This document shows positions 8,687-16,546 of a DNA stretch of 64,000 nt, piece by piece (the first letter of the stretch is position 1; the number at the start of each line of letters is the position of its first letter). The position numbers were made by a program, and so were the translations under genes. The stretch comes from Evansella sp. LMS18 (GTDB taxonomy: Bacteria > Bacillota > Bacilli > Bacillales > Salisediminibacteriaceae). The DNA is taken from positions 4,712,001 through 4,776,000 of the forward strand of contig NZ_CP093301.1 in NCBI RefSeq assembly GCF_024362785.1, given 5' to 3'. The notes under the pieces were generated by a model, which was not told the origin of the DNA, made no database searches, and saw only the letters and a program-made list of their open reading frames with translations.

Positions 8687-8720
8687 ATGAATGATTTTTA
8701 TCTATAGACTTTGCATAAAA
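8687..8720 (+). repeat. Solo end of the MITE-like repeat
   Basis: TGAATGATTTTTATCTATAG followed by ACTTTGCATAAAA closely matches the starts of the copies at 14529 and 63264. The rest of the repeat is missing here. Confidence 0.5.
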
Positions 8721-8741
8721 GATCCATCTTTCCCGGCAATT

Positions 8742-9620
8742 TTATGCATGCGATGTTACAGGCAATCTGAAAAACCTTGGCAAATATGTGTTTATGTTTT
8801 TAACAAATAACACATCATTTTCCTCTTGCCTCACTATACTGCTTGGTTTCATATCAGGAAAGTCCGGTGTGAAATGAAACTTAATTTCCCTGATGTTTCT
8901 GCAAGGAATATTACTGATGACTTCGTGGAAAAGCATTTTTCTCGTACAGATTACATCGTAAATATGAAGTTTTTCCCCTTCAATCTTGTATATGAGTACA
9001 GCATTTTCCTGGGGGGAATAATAAACACAGTCACTGAATGTATGGAGACAATGGAACAGCAGAATTCCTTTCGATTGTTCCACATCTATCTTTCTGGATA
9101 ACAACGCTTTCTTTTCATAAAGCCCGCAGATCAGTTCCATGTCTTCACTGGAGCCAGGATCCAGCTTCCGCAGGGGCGAGGCCGAATTACTGACATCCAG
9201 CCTGAGTGAATAACTGCTCTCCCTGACCATATTAAAACCAAATTTCGGATAAAAATTAAGGACTGATTCATTCGCAAACAAATATATTACGTCTGCTGTA
9301 CTTTCATACTCCTCTAAAACCTTGTTAAGAAGAGCTGCAGCGAGGCCTTTGTTCCTGAATTCAGGAGCTGTCATTACGGTGCCTATTTGCACAGCATTCA
9401 TTTTCTGTCCTTCTATAACTATATCAAGTTCACTGGCTGAAACGTTCGCTGCAATTTCACCGTGGTCAAAATAGGAGTAGCAGATAAAAGAATCATCCCA
9501 ATACCCCTTCGCATACCATTCTTCAAAATTTATCCCAAATACTTTCAGAGCGAGATCTGAAAAACTGCGGCGGTAAGAATCTGTTTCTTTGTAATCAGAA
9601 AGAAACCTGAGCTCATCCAT
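8742..9620 (-). CDS. GNAT-family N-acetyltransferase (two-domain)
   Basis: 292 residues. The acetyl-CoA binding signature is at about residues 80-115 (VQIGTVMTAPEFRNKGLAAALLNKVL, showing R-N-K-G-L-A), followed by the typical LFANESVLNFYPKFGF segment. The C-terminal half (about 150-290) forms a second domain without the CoA motif, as in Eis-like or YkwB-like two-domain acetyltransferases. Substrate unknown. GGAGAG precedes the ATG. It is monocistronic, with its own terminator. Confidence 0.85.
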   Translation of the reverse strand: MDELRFLSDYKETDSYRRSFSDLALKVFGINFEEWYAKGYWDDSFICYSYFDHGEIAANVSASELDIVIEGQKMNAVQIGTVMTAPEFRNKGLAAALLNKVLEEYESTADVIYLFANESVLNFYPKFGFNMVRESSYSLRLDVSNSASPLRKLDPGSSEDMELICGLYEKKALLSRKIDVEQSKGILLFHCLHTFSDCVYYSPQENAVLIYKIEGEKLHIYDVICTRKMLFHEVISNIPCRNIREIKFHFTPDFPDMKPSSIVRQEENDVLFVKNINTYLPRFFRLPVTSHA

Positions 9621-9873
9621 AATGTTCTCTCCTCAGCTAGCCTTTTTATAGTCATAAACTAATTTCGGTTTAACCACGGCTTTATGGAAAAAGTATAATG
9701 ACTTTTTCCGAAAATAGAAAGCACTTTCTTTTATAAAATCACAAATAATTCAACTTTTTTCAATGAGTATATAGGTCCCCTGCCAGTTCTGCAACATATG
9801 AAGCTTAGCGTTACGAAACTTTTATCTGTTATGGTAATATAATGTGTAATAGATAATATTTTTCAGAAAGGGG

Positions 9874-11256
9874 ATGTGGGCGACGAAACAAAACAGAATT
9901 TTTACATTCCTTGGTGTCTTATGCTATTTAACGGCTGTATTTTATTTAATGGAACAGTTTTTTCCGAGTTACATCCTGCTTTTTACATATAGTACCATTG
10001 CAGCTGTCCTTTTCGCAGCAGCATTTTTCTTTATTTCCAACGTAAGCAGAATAGTAGTGTCTGTCCTGCTGATTGTTGGGGCAATATGCTTTTATCTGGA
10101 AGGAGTTCCTGTCAGCATCGCGATGCTTGGGTTTGGGGAAAATACGAATTTATTATCTTTATTTCTGTTAATACCTCTTATCGGTACGTTTATGTCGACA
10201 GGGGGTTACCTTTCAGCCCTAAAGGAAAAAGTTCAAGAAATGGAACAGAAAGGCGGTCGCCACCCTTACCGGCTGAGTTATATGCTTACTGCTTCGATGG
10301 GGATTATTCTGAACTACGGATCAATGGCCATAGTCAAGCGAATGGCGGAGGAGAGTTTCACTGCCTACAGGGATAAACGGCTCAGCCTTAATATAATGAG
10401 AGCTTTTGGCTTTTGTATGCTTTGGTCCCCTTACTTTGTAAACGTCGGGTTAGTACTTGTGCTGTTTGATCTTTCCTGGTTTGATATTGGGTTGTATGTC
10501 ATAATTCTTGCCGTTATTTATCTCCTCATATCATACTTTCTGTTTGCACAAATTAAATTTCCGGAAGACCCAGTCGTTAGTAACAAAGGCAGAGAAAAAG
10601 GAAAAAAAGGCAGTCAGTCACTTGCTCCGCTGTATATGTTCAGTATTACATTAATTGCTCTTTCATTTCTGCTCGATTTCCTGCTGCCGGTCAATATGCT
10701 CACTGTTGTATCATTGCTTGCCCTTGTATTTCCTTTCATATGGGCAGCAGCGTCCCGGCTTTTGAGATACTATATATACGATGTTGCGGAACAAGTCCAG
10801 AATTCTTTTTTGAAAATCAAAAACGAACTTGCCGTTTTTATAAGTGCCGGTTTCTTTGGGATGGCTCTTTCATATACAGAAGCGGGAACTGTCATTTCCG
10901 GGTGGTTGTTCCAGGCTTCGTTCGGGTCTGTGTACTTATTAAGCCTGTTTATCGTAACTGTGGCAATCGCACTGGCGCAGATTGGAATACACCCTGTTAT
11001 CATAATAATTGGTATCGGAAGTTCATTAAGCCCTGAAAAATTCGGCGTGAGCCCGGAGTATATGGCGATTGTTCTGCTGCTGGCCTGGACCGCAGCAACG
11101 CAAATGTCCCCTTTTTCCGGCCAGGTCTTAATGACTTCGAGACTGATGAACCAGCCCCCGACTGCTATCATCAGGCAGAACTACAAGTTCGCCATACTGT
11201 CAGCAGCTTTACTTACTACCACACTGTATTTCTTCAGGCTGGCGGGGTGGATATAA
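9874..11256 (+). CDS. Polytopic membrane protein, possible transporter
   Basis: 460 residues with about 11-12 predicted membrane helices and a short basic cytoplasmic loop near residues 235-250 (SNKGREKGKKGS). The C-terminal half has a motif resembling ion-transporter superfamily permeases (AQIGIHPVIIIIGIGSSLSPE and later QMSPFSGQV...NQPPTAIIRQNY), which hints at an anion or dicarboxylate-type carrier. I cannot name the family. The start is uncertain: the ATG directly abuts AGAAAGGGG with no spacer, and in-frame upstream codons run into TAG at 9850. It is the only plus-strand gene in this region. Substrate unknown. Confidence 0.75.
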   Translation: MWATKQNRIFTFLGVLCYLTAVFYLMEQFFPSYILLFTYSTIAAVLFAAAFFFISNVSRIVVSVLLIVGAICFYLEGVPVSIAMLGFGENTNLLSLFLLIPLIGTFMSTGGYLSALKEKVQEMEQKGGRHPYRLSYMLTASMGIILNYGSMAIVKRMAEESFTAYRDKRLSLNIMRAFGFCMLWSPYFVNVGLVLVLFDLSWFDIGLYVIILAVIYLLISYFLFAQIKFPEDPVVSNKGREKGKKGSQSLAPLYMFSITLIALSFLLDFLLPVNMLTVVSLLALVFPFIWAAASRLLRYYIYDVAEQVQNSFLKIKNELAVFISAGFFGMALSYTEAGTVISGWLFQASFGSVYLLSLFIVTVAIALAQIGIHPVIIIIGIGSSLSPEKFGVSPEYMAIVLLLAWTAATQMSPFSGQVLMTSRLMNQPPTAIIRQNYKFAILSAALLTTTLYFFRLAGWI

Positions 11257-11631
11257 AGAAAACTCGCCGATTGGCTTGCCTTAAGGCGAAGACAGAGGCG
11301 TAGTGCACTTATACTTTAGCCCTAAAAATTTTATCAGCGTCGAGACGGCTGCGTTGCTAAAATTTTATGCTTTCTTATAGTATAAAAAAAAAGGACTGTC
11401 AGCCTGCCGCTGGCGGTCCTTTCCTATTTCTTAGCATGGCAATAAATATTTCGCTGAAGATAATTTGCCAATGCTGGATACTTTTTAAGGGTTTTTCAGG
11501 AAGGATTATAAGGAGTATGTGAAACAAATACTTACATTCGTGCCCTCAATCGGAGCAAGTGCACTTCTCAGGGAACGAATACATCTCTTTCGTCCCCTCA
11601 CTCGAAGTAAGTAGTCCGCTCAGGTTCTTTA
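11257..11631. other. Intergenic region with a large inverted repeat
   Basis: Between two convergent genes. It holds an inverted repeat with arms of about 25 bp (11308-11332 and 11356-11383; TATACTTTA...AAAATTTTA mirrored by TAAAATTTT...ATAGTATA) around a GC-rich core, then the phn terminator. No gene seen. Confidence 0.45.
11393..11424 (-). terminator. Terminator of the phnDEC operon
   Basis: GC-rich hairpin (AGGAC...GTCCT with CCGCCAGCGG inside) followed by nine Ts on the minus strand. It lies about 210 bases after phnC and may also stop plus-strand transcripts from 9874-11256. Confidence 0.65.
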
Positions 11632-12366
11632 TTATCCATAAATCCGTTCATATACTTCATCATTGAATTCCTCAGGTTTTCCATCATAGACAAGATTACC
11701 TTTATTCAAGCCGATAATGCGAGTGGCATACTTTTTAGCGAGCTGCACATCGTGTACATTAATAATAGAGATGAGCTCTTTTTCATCGTGGATAGTACGG
11801 AGTATATTAAAAATACTTTGAGCCGTACTTGGATCGAGGCTGGCAACAGGCTCGTCCCCCAGAAGGATTTCAGGTTCCTGGACCATTGCTCTCGCAATTG
11901 CTACCCTTTGTTTCTGGCCTCCGCTCAGCTGTTCTACTTTCCGGTTTGCAAAGGGCAGCAGCTCTACTTCCTGTAAATACTGCTCTGCTGATTTTTTTTC
12001 CTCAGCTGAAAAAATCCCCAGCAAGTTTTCATACACTTTCTTCCTGCCAAAAATTCCAGTAAGCACGTTCTGCTTCACAGTAAGCCGCGGGATGAGGTGG
12101 AAATGCTGAAAAATCATACCTATATTTGTCCTTAACAGGCGCTGCTCTTTTTTGCTCAGTGTCTGCAGATGCTTCCCAAGTATATTTATAGTCCCTTTTG
12201 TTAATGGCTGCAACCCGTTAAGTGTCCGGATGAAAGTTGATTTGCCGGAGCCGCTCCTGCCTAAAACACAGACAAATTCTCCTTTTTCAAAGGACAGATT
12301 TATCTTTTTCAATGCATCATCAGGCACTCCCGGATATCTTACTGTGACGTCTTCTAAATGGATCAT
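11632..12366 (-). CDS. phnC: Phosphonate/phosphite ABC transporter, ATP-binding protein
   Basis: 244 residues, full length for PhnC. Walker A GRSGSGKS (about 36-43), Q-loop in MIFQHFHLI, ABC signature LSGGQKQRVAIARA, Walker B ILLGDEP, and the switch His in IINVHD are all present. It powers import by the membrane permease PhnE using substrate delivered by PhnD. It is the last gene of phnD-phnE-phnC, 12 bp after phnE. No C-P lyase, phosphonatase or phosphite dehydrogenase gene lies nearby, so the real substrate (phosphonate, phosphite or another oxyanion) is open. Confidence 0.93.
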   Translation of the reverse strand: MIHLEDVTVRYPGVPDDALKKINLSFEKGEFVCVLGRSGSGKSTFIRTLNGLQPLTKGTINILGKHLQTLSKKEQRLLRTNIGMIFQHFHLIPRLTVKQNVLTGIFGRKKVYENLLGIFSAEEKKSAEQYLQEVELLPFANRKVEQLSGGQKQRVAIARAMVQEPEILLGDEPVASLDPSTAQSIFNILRTIHDEKELISIINVHDVQLAKKYATRIIGLNKGNLVYDGKPEEFNDEVYERIYG

Positions 12367-12378
12367 AAGTGAAGCCTC

Positions 12379-13140
12379 CTAGATAATTCTCTTCCGGACA
12401 AAAGAACCGAACATGTCTACGATTATGACGAGCACCATAATCAAGACGATTGATACAGCCATTCCCTGATAGTAAAAGCTCTGGTACTGGTTAAATATTT
12501 GCTGTCCAAGACCTCCACCGCCAACAAAACCCAGGATAAGGGATGTACGTATCGCTACTTCGAACCGGTAAAAATAATTAGACAGAACATTTGGCCAGAT
12601 TTGTGGAATAATCGCAAAGAGACTACCAATGCCATGGGTTGCTCCCACTGATTTCATCGCTTCCTGAGGCCCACGGTCTGAAGCCTCGATCAGCTCAGAA
12701 ATTAACTTCCCAAGCACTCCGATATTATGAAGAAGTATGGCCAGCACCGCCGCGAAAGGCCCTAGTCCAATCACTACGACAAACAATAATCCGAATACAA
12801 TTTCCGGCACGGACCGGAGCCCTGACAGGGAAAAACGGCTGAAATAATAAATATAATTATTTCTGCTCGTATTATTCGCAGCTGCAAAACTAAGAGGAAT
12901 AGCAACTAGAAGGGCGAAGAAAGTCCCCAGAAATGCTATCCCTAAGGTTATCAGGCTTTCCCGGATAAGCAGCGGAAGTATTGCCCAGTCAGGGGGAAGA
13001 AATCTTGTTTCAATAAACGAGATCATATTAGAGAAATTTGCAAACTTCTCCAGTTCAAAGCCGGTGATATTCATGCTCCACCATGTAAGTGCAATCAATA
13101 TAACTATGTAAATTAAACTTTTCTTATTAAACCAGGTCAA
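12379..13140 (-). CDS. phnE: Phosphonate ABC transporter, permease
   Basis: 253 residues with six membrane helices and the BPD permease EAA-type loop (SDRGPQEAMKSVGATHG). The start is taken as TTG at 13140 (product MTWFNKKSLIY) because GGAGG lies 6 bases upstream; a longer frame to 13221 would run through a palindromic repeat and has no RBS. It forms the channel of the PhnCDE importer and is followed 12 bp later by phnC. Confidence 0.92.
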   Translation of the reverse strand: MTWFNKKSLIYIVILIALTWWSMNITGFELEKFANFSNMISFIETRFLPPDWAILPLLIRESLITLGIAFLGTFFALLVAIPLSFAAANNTSRNNYIYYFSRFSLSGLRSVPEIVFGLLFVVVIGLGPFAAVLAILLHNIGVLGKLISELIEASDRGPQEAMKSVGATHGIGSLFAIIPQIWPNVLSNYFYRFEVAIRTSLILGFVGGGGLGQQIFNQYQSFYYQGMAVSIVLIMVLVIIVDMFGSFVRKRII

Positions 13141-13174
13141 ACTTCTGCCTCCTTTCTGCCGTCTGCCAATATGG

Positions 13175-13236
13175 TATAAAGTGAACCTAACAATCAGTGG
13201 GGGTTTTATTCTTCCCCCCACTGATTGTTAGTTGAA
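13175..13236. repeat. Short palindromic repeat, copy 1
   Basis: Stem AACAATCAGTGGGGG / CCCCCACTGATTGTTAG around an AT-rich loop, preceded by AAAGTGAA. The same unit recurs at 27502-27557. It lies between phnD and phnE and has no T tract, so an mRNA processing or attenuation role is possible. Confidence 0.7.
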
Positions 13237-13313
13237 ACGGAAAAGAAATGGGCGGGCATCCCCTGACCCATTCCTCCTCCGTTCCATTTCTATCAATAAG
13301 TTAATAACCCACC

Positions 13314-14312
13314 TTAGTCCTCAAGTGTTTCAGGATCCAGCATGTTGAATTCCCTGGCTGCTTCCAGGACATCTTCGTATTGGCTGTCGTCAGCCTCAAC
13401 AAACGCACTGGCTCCTCCAAAGATACGGAGAATTTCCGGATCGTCAATATTTATGAACGCTTCCTGTACTTCCCCGATCAGCTCGTCACTCATATCGTGA
13501 GGCACCACCCAAGGGTATTGGTACAGTTGTTCCGACTGCCAGATTACTTTTATCTGGTCATCATCTACCGCACCTTCTTCCACAAGGGAATCGTAAATAG
13601 CACTGTCAATAGCGCCAATATCCACTGTCTGGTCTTCCACAACCCTAGCAGTTACATCATGGGATCCAGTGTAGCGAACAGAAGCAAATTCATGATTATT
13701 CTCATCTTCAAATACACCTCGGTTAACAAGCTCTGTCCCGGGGATTAAAGAACCAGAGGTTGAGGAAATGCTTCCGAAAGCAAAGTCAAGTTCTCCAGGG
13801 CCTGGGTCTTCAAGTGCTTCATCTAACGAGTCCCACGGCTGGTCCACATGGGAAATCATATAGGAATAATAATATGGTTCTCCGTCTATCTCCTGAGTAA
13901 GGATTGCCTGTGCCCCACTCTGTTCGTGGGCGATTAAGTACGTAAGTGGCCCGAGAAAAGCCAGCTCGATATGGCTGTAATTAATTGCTTCCACTACAGC
14001 GTTATAATTTGGGTAATGCTCCACTTCTACTGGCATATCCAGTGCTTCTGTGAGAGTTTCCTGTAAGCTGTCAAGTCCTGTCTGCATTTCGCCAATAGAC
14101 TGTGATGGAATTACCGCTACACGGAAAACTTCACTATCTACCGCCGCATCATTTTCAGTCTCCTCAACATTATCATCATTAGCAGTTGTATTGTTGTCTT
14201 CGTTATTCGTCAGATTGGCATTATTTTCTGCTATTTCGTTTTCTCCGCCACAACCAGCAAGGAGCACTCCAGCTGCTAACATTATTGTGCCCGTCAGTTT
14301 AAATTTTTTCAT
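13314..14312 (-). CDS. phnD: Phosphonate/phosphite ABC transporter, substrate-binding lipoprotein
   Basis: About 332 residues. The type II signal peptide has lipobox LLAGC; the mature N-terminus is a long Asn/Glu/Asp-rich linker (residues about 25-60) of the kind common in halo-alkaliphiles. The PhnD/phosphate-binding fold follows: FRVAVIPSQSIGEMQTGLD, VEHYPNYNAVVEAINYSHIELAFLGPLTYLIA and FAFGSISSTSGSLIPG. The start is the ATG of MKKFKLTG with AAAGGGTGG upstream; a GTG four codons earlier overlaps that RBS. First gene of phnDEC. Confidence 0.92.
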   Translation of the reverse strand: MKKFKLTGTIMLAAGVLLAGCGGENEIAENNANLTNNEDNNTTANDDNVEETENDAAVDSEVFRVAVIPSQSIGEMQTGLDSLQETLTEALDMPVEVEHYPNYNAVVEAINYSHIELAFLGPLTYLIAHEQSGAQAILTQEIDGEPYYYSYMISHVDQPWDSLDEALEDPGPGELDFAFGSISSTSGSLIPGTELVNRGVFEDENNHEFASVRYTGSHDVTARVVEDQTVDIGAIDSAIYDSLVEEGAVDDDQIKVIWQSEQLYQYPWVVPHDMSDELIGEVQEAFINIDDPEILRIFGGASAFVEADDSQYEDVLEAAREFNMLDPETLED

Positions 14313-14399
14313 TTTCTTTTCCACCCTTTCAATCCTCCGGATGACAGCAATGTGTAATCCTATAGGAAAAATCTGATAAACTGATTGCTTAACTTGGTC

Positions 14400-14430
14400 A
14401 TTATATCACTATACTGCATAGAAATCTCAA
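14400..14430 (-). promoter_or_regulatory. Candidate promoter of phnDEC
   Basis: The minus strand reads TTGAGA, 19 bp, then TATAAT preceded by TGA (extended -10). It lies about 90 bases upstream of the phnD start. Confidence 0.5.
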
Positions 14431-14528
14431 ATTTACTCTTCCCATGCCTTCAATTATGTAAACTATTTACAGTGTCCCTCTTTTTCTAAAGCCTGAAACC
14501 TGTCTATCATCATTATAAAAAAGCAACT

Positions 14529-14749
14529 GAATGATTTTCATATAGAGACTTTACATAAAAAAGACGAATATTACTTTTCAATTGCAGCGTAAGGCGGCGA
14601 CTCTGACGGGAAAAGCATAAAAAGCTGAAAAATTAGTTGAAGCCGTGCCCGCAGAACGCGTCCGACTGTAGCGTAAATCGAACAATAAAGTAACATTTCG
14701 GCAAAATATTGTATTAATGACGATAATTTTAAATTATGCAATTGATTCA
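14529..14749 (+). repeat. MITE-like repeat, copy A
   Basis: About 220 bp, clearly homologous to 63264-63514: same start (TGAATGATTTTCATATAGA), same core (ATTGCAGCGTAAGGCGGCGA...GCCGTGCCCGCAGAACGCG...AGCGTAAATCGAAC) and same end (AATTATGCAATTGATTCA). It fills most of the 507-bp spacer upstream of phnD. No open frame is conserved. Confidence 0.75.
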
Positions 14750-14779
14750 ACTGTATAAAAATCTTAAATTACACAAAAA

Positions 14780-14809
14780 CAGCCTAAGGAAGACCTCTTC
14801 CCCAGGCTG
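14780..14809 (-). terminator. Terminator of the catalase gene
   Basis: Stem CAGCCT...GGAAGA/TCTTCC...AGGCTG followed by TTTTTGTG on the minus strand, about 10 bases after the stop codon. Confidence 0.85.
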
Positions 14810-14819
14810 CTCTGCCATA

Positions 14820-16406
14820 TTAATAAGGATCTGACGGATGGCTTAGTTCTTCAGCTTTTTCAACAGCTTCATCCTGCTTATCTTCCATGCTGACCCCGCC
14901 TTTTTCAAGCCCTTCTCTCACTCGCCGTCCGTATTCTTCATCGGCTTGTGTAAAGTTTTCAATCATTTTATCCTGAATTTCTTTGCGGCAGTCAGATAAG
15001 TTGTCTACGAGGTTTTTTATTAATTCATCCCTCTCAAAGTCAGACAGTCTCCGGTACGTTTCCCCTGCCTGTCCGAAATTGTTCTCACGGGTGATGGACT
15101 GCCGTGTCAGCTTCCCTTCCACATATGGTTCGTGAGGCTGATGTTCTCTTTTCGCTTCCTGCGGGCCGCCAATGGAAGAAGGTTCATAATTGATGTGTTT
15201 ATCTTCACCCTCCCCAAAATTGGTCCGGTAGTCCATCTGTCCCCCCTCCTGGTTGGTGGCAACTCCTTTTTTCGGCCTGTTAATCGGCAGCTGAAGGTAG
15301 TTTGCCCCAACACGGTAGCGCTGAGTGTCTGAGTAGGAGAACGTTCTTCCCTGAAGCATCTTATCATCGGAGAAATCAAGGCCATCGACCAGTACACCTG
15401 TACCGAAAGCAGCTTGTTCCACTTCCGCAAAATAATTCTCAGGGTTTTTATTAAGAACCATTTTACCGACTTTATGCCATGGATAATCCTCTTTATACCA
15501 CAGCTTTGTTGGATCAAGGGGATCAAAGTCAAGCTCCGGATGCTCGCCGTCTTCCATTATCTGCACGTAAAGCTCCCACTCAGGATAGTCCCCTTTTTCG
15601 ATTGATTCATATAAATCCACTGTAGCATGGTTAAAATCTTTGGAAACGATCTGATCCGCTTCCTTCTGAGTCAGATTGCGAATCCCCTGTACAGGTTCCC
15701 AATGGTATTTAACGAGGACTGCTTTCCCTTCCTCATTAACCCATTTATACGCGTGAACACCCGAGCCCTGCATCTGCCGGTAGTTTGCAGGGATTCCCCA
15801 TGGAGACATTATGAATGTGACCATATGGGTGGACTCAGGAGAATTGCAGCAAAAATCAAAGAATCGTTCCATATTCTGCACATTTGTCACCGGATCTGGC
15901 CTGAAGGCGTGGATCATGTCAGGAAATTTCAATGGATCCCTGATAAAAAATATCTTAAGATTATTCCCTACAAGATCCCAGTTTCCGTCTTCGGTGTAGA
16001 ATTTCACAGCAAAACCACGTGGGTCCCTTAAGGTCTCTGGAGAATGATTTCCATGGACCACCGTTGAAAAGCGCACAAAAACCGGAGTTTGAGCTTCCGT
16101 GTTTGTAAATACTTTCGCCCTGGTGTACTTAGAAATCGGCTCGTCTCCAACTTTGCCGTACGACTGGAAATATCCGTGTGCCCCGGCACCCCTTGCGTGC
16201 ACAATACGCTCAGGGACCTTCTCCCGATCAAAATGGGAAATTTTTTCAAGGAAATCATAATTTTCGAGAGTAGTTGGCCCTCTATTCCCAACTGTCCTGA
16301 CGTTTTGGTTGTCTTTTACGACGTGACCCTGCCGGTTAGTCAGTGTATCTTCTGAATTCCGGCTGTCCTGGTTAGCCTGGTTTTCGTTTTGCTGCCTTTT
16401 TTCCAC
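14820..16406 (-). CDS. Monofunctional heme catalase (KatX/KatA type)
   Basis: 528 residues, clade of medium-size catalases. The active-site His 70 lies in [17 protein letters not shown], the distal Asn about 148 in [15 protein letters not shown], and the proximal heme Tyr in RTFSYSDTQ. It breaks H2O2 to water and oxygen in the cytoplasm or spore. The N-terminal Asn/Gln-rich tail resembles spore catalase KatX of B. subtilis, but this is only a likeness. The GTG start is chosen because GAAAGGAG lies 8 bases upstream; the longer frame to 16460 has no RBS. Monocistronic. Confidence 0.93.
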   Translation of the reverse strand: MEKRQQNENQANQDSRNSEDTLTNRQGHVVKDNQNVRTVGNRGPTTLENYDFLEKISHFDREKVPERIVHARGAGAHGYFQSYGKVGDEPISKYTRAKVFTNTEAQTPVFVRFSTVVHGNHSPETLRDPRGFAVKFYTEDGNWDLVGNNLKIFFIRDPLKFPDMIHAFRPDPVTNVQNMERFFDFCCNSPESTHMVTFIMSPWGIPANYRQMQGSGVHAYKWVNEEGKAVLVKYHWEPVQGIRNLTQKEADQIVSKDFNHATVDLYESIEKGDYPEWELYVQIMEDGEHPELDFDPLDPTKLWYKEDYPWHKVGKMVLNKNPENYFAEVEQAAFGTGVLVDGLDFSDDKMLQGRTFSYSDTQRYRVGANYLQLPINRPKKGVATNQEGGQMDYRTNFGEGEDKHINYEPSSIGGPQEAKREHQPHEPYVEGKLTRQSITRENNFGQAGETYRRLSDFERDELIKNLVDNLSDCRKEIQDKMIENFTQADEEYGRRVREGLEKGGVSMEDKQDEAVEKAEELSHPSDPY

Positions 16407-16513
16407 TATGTAGACTCCTTTCATGTTTACAAACTGTTCTGTTAGATTTTTTTCACTCAAGTAAAATTGTATTATTTACCAGACATCATTACTTTTTCCA
16501 AAAACAGAAAAAA

Positions 16514-16540
16514 TACCCGCAAAAGTAAAATTTGCGGGTA
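16514..16540 (-). terminator. Terminator of the glg operon
   Basis: Stem TACCCGCAAA/TTTGCGGGTA (7-10 bp) followed by TTTTTTC on the minus strand, 7 bases after the glgP stop. Confidence 0.9.
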
Positions 16541-16546
16541 CTTCCT

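Larger units (their letters stand above)
8377..8741. other. 365-bp intergenic region, lone MITE end
   Basis: AT-rich. It contains the GNAT terminator (8657-8674) and a lone copy of the left end of the repeat found at 14.5 and 63.3 kb (8687-8720). Nothing else recognised. Confidence 0.5.

Noticed and set aside
10770-11171. Minus-strand frame of 133 codons
   Set aside because: Fully antisense to the plus-strand membrane protein, which shows clear helices; this frame has no RBS.
13141-13221. N-terminal extension of PhnE
   Set aside because: Runs through a palindromic repeat; GGAGG points to the TTG at 13140.
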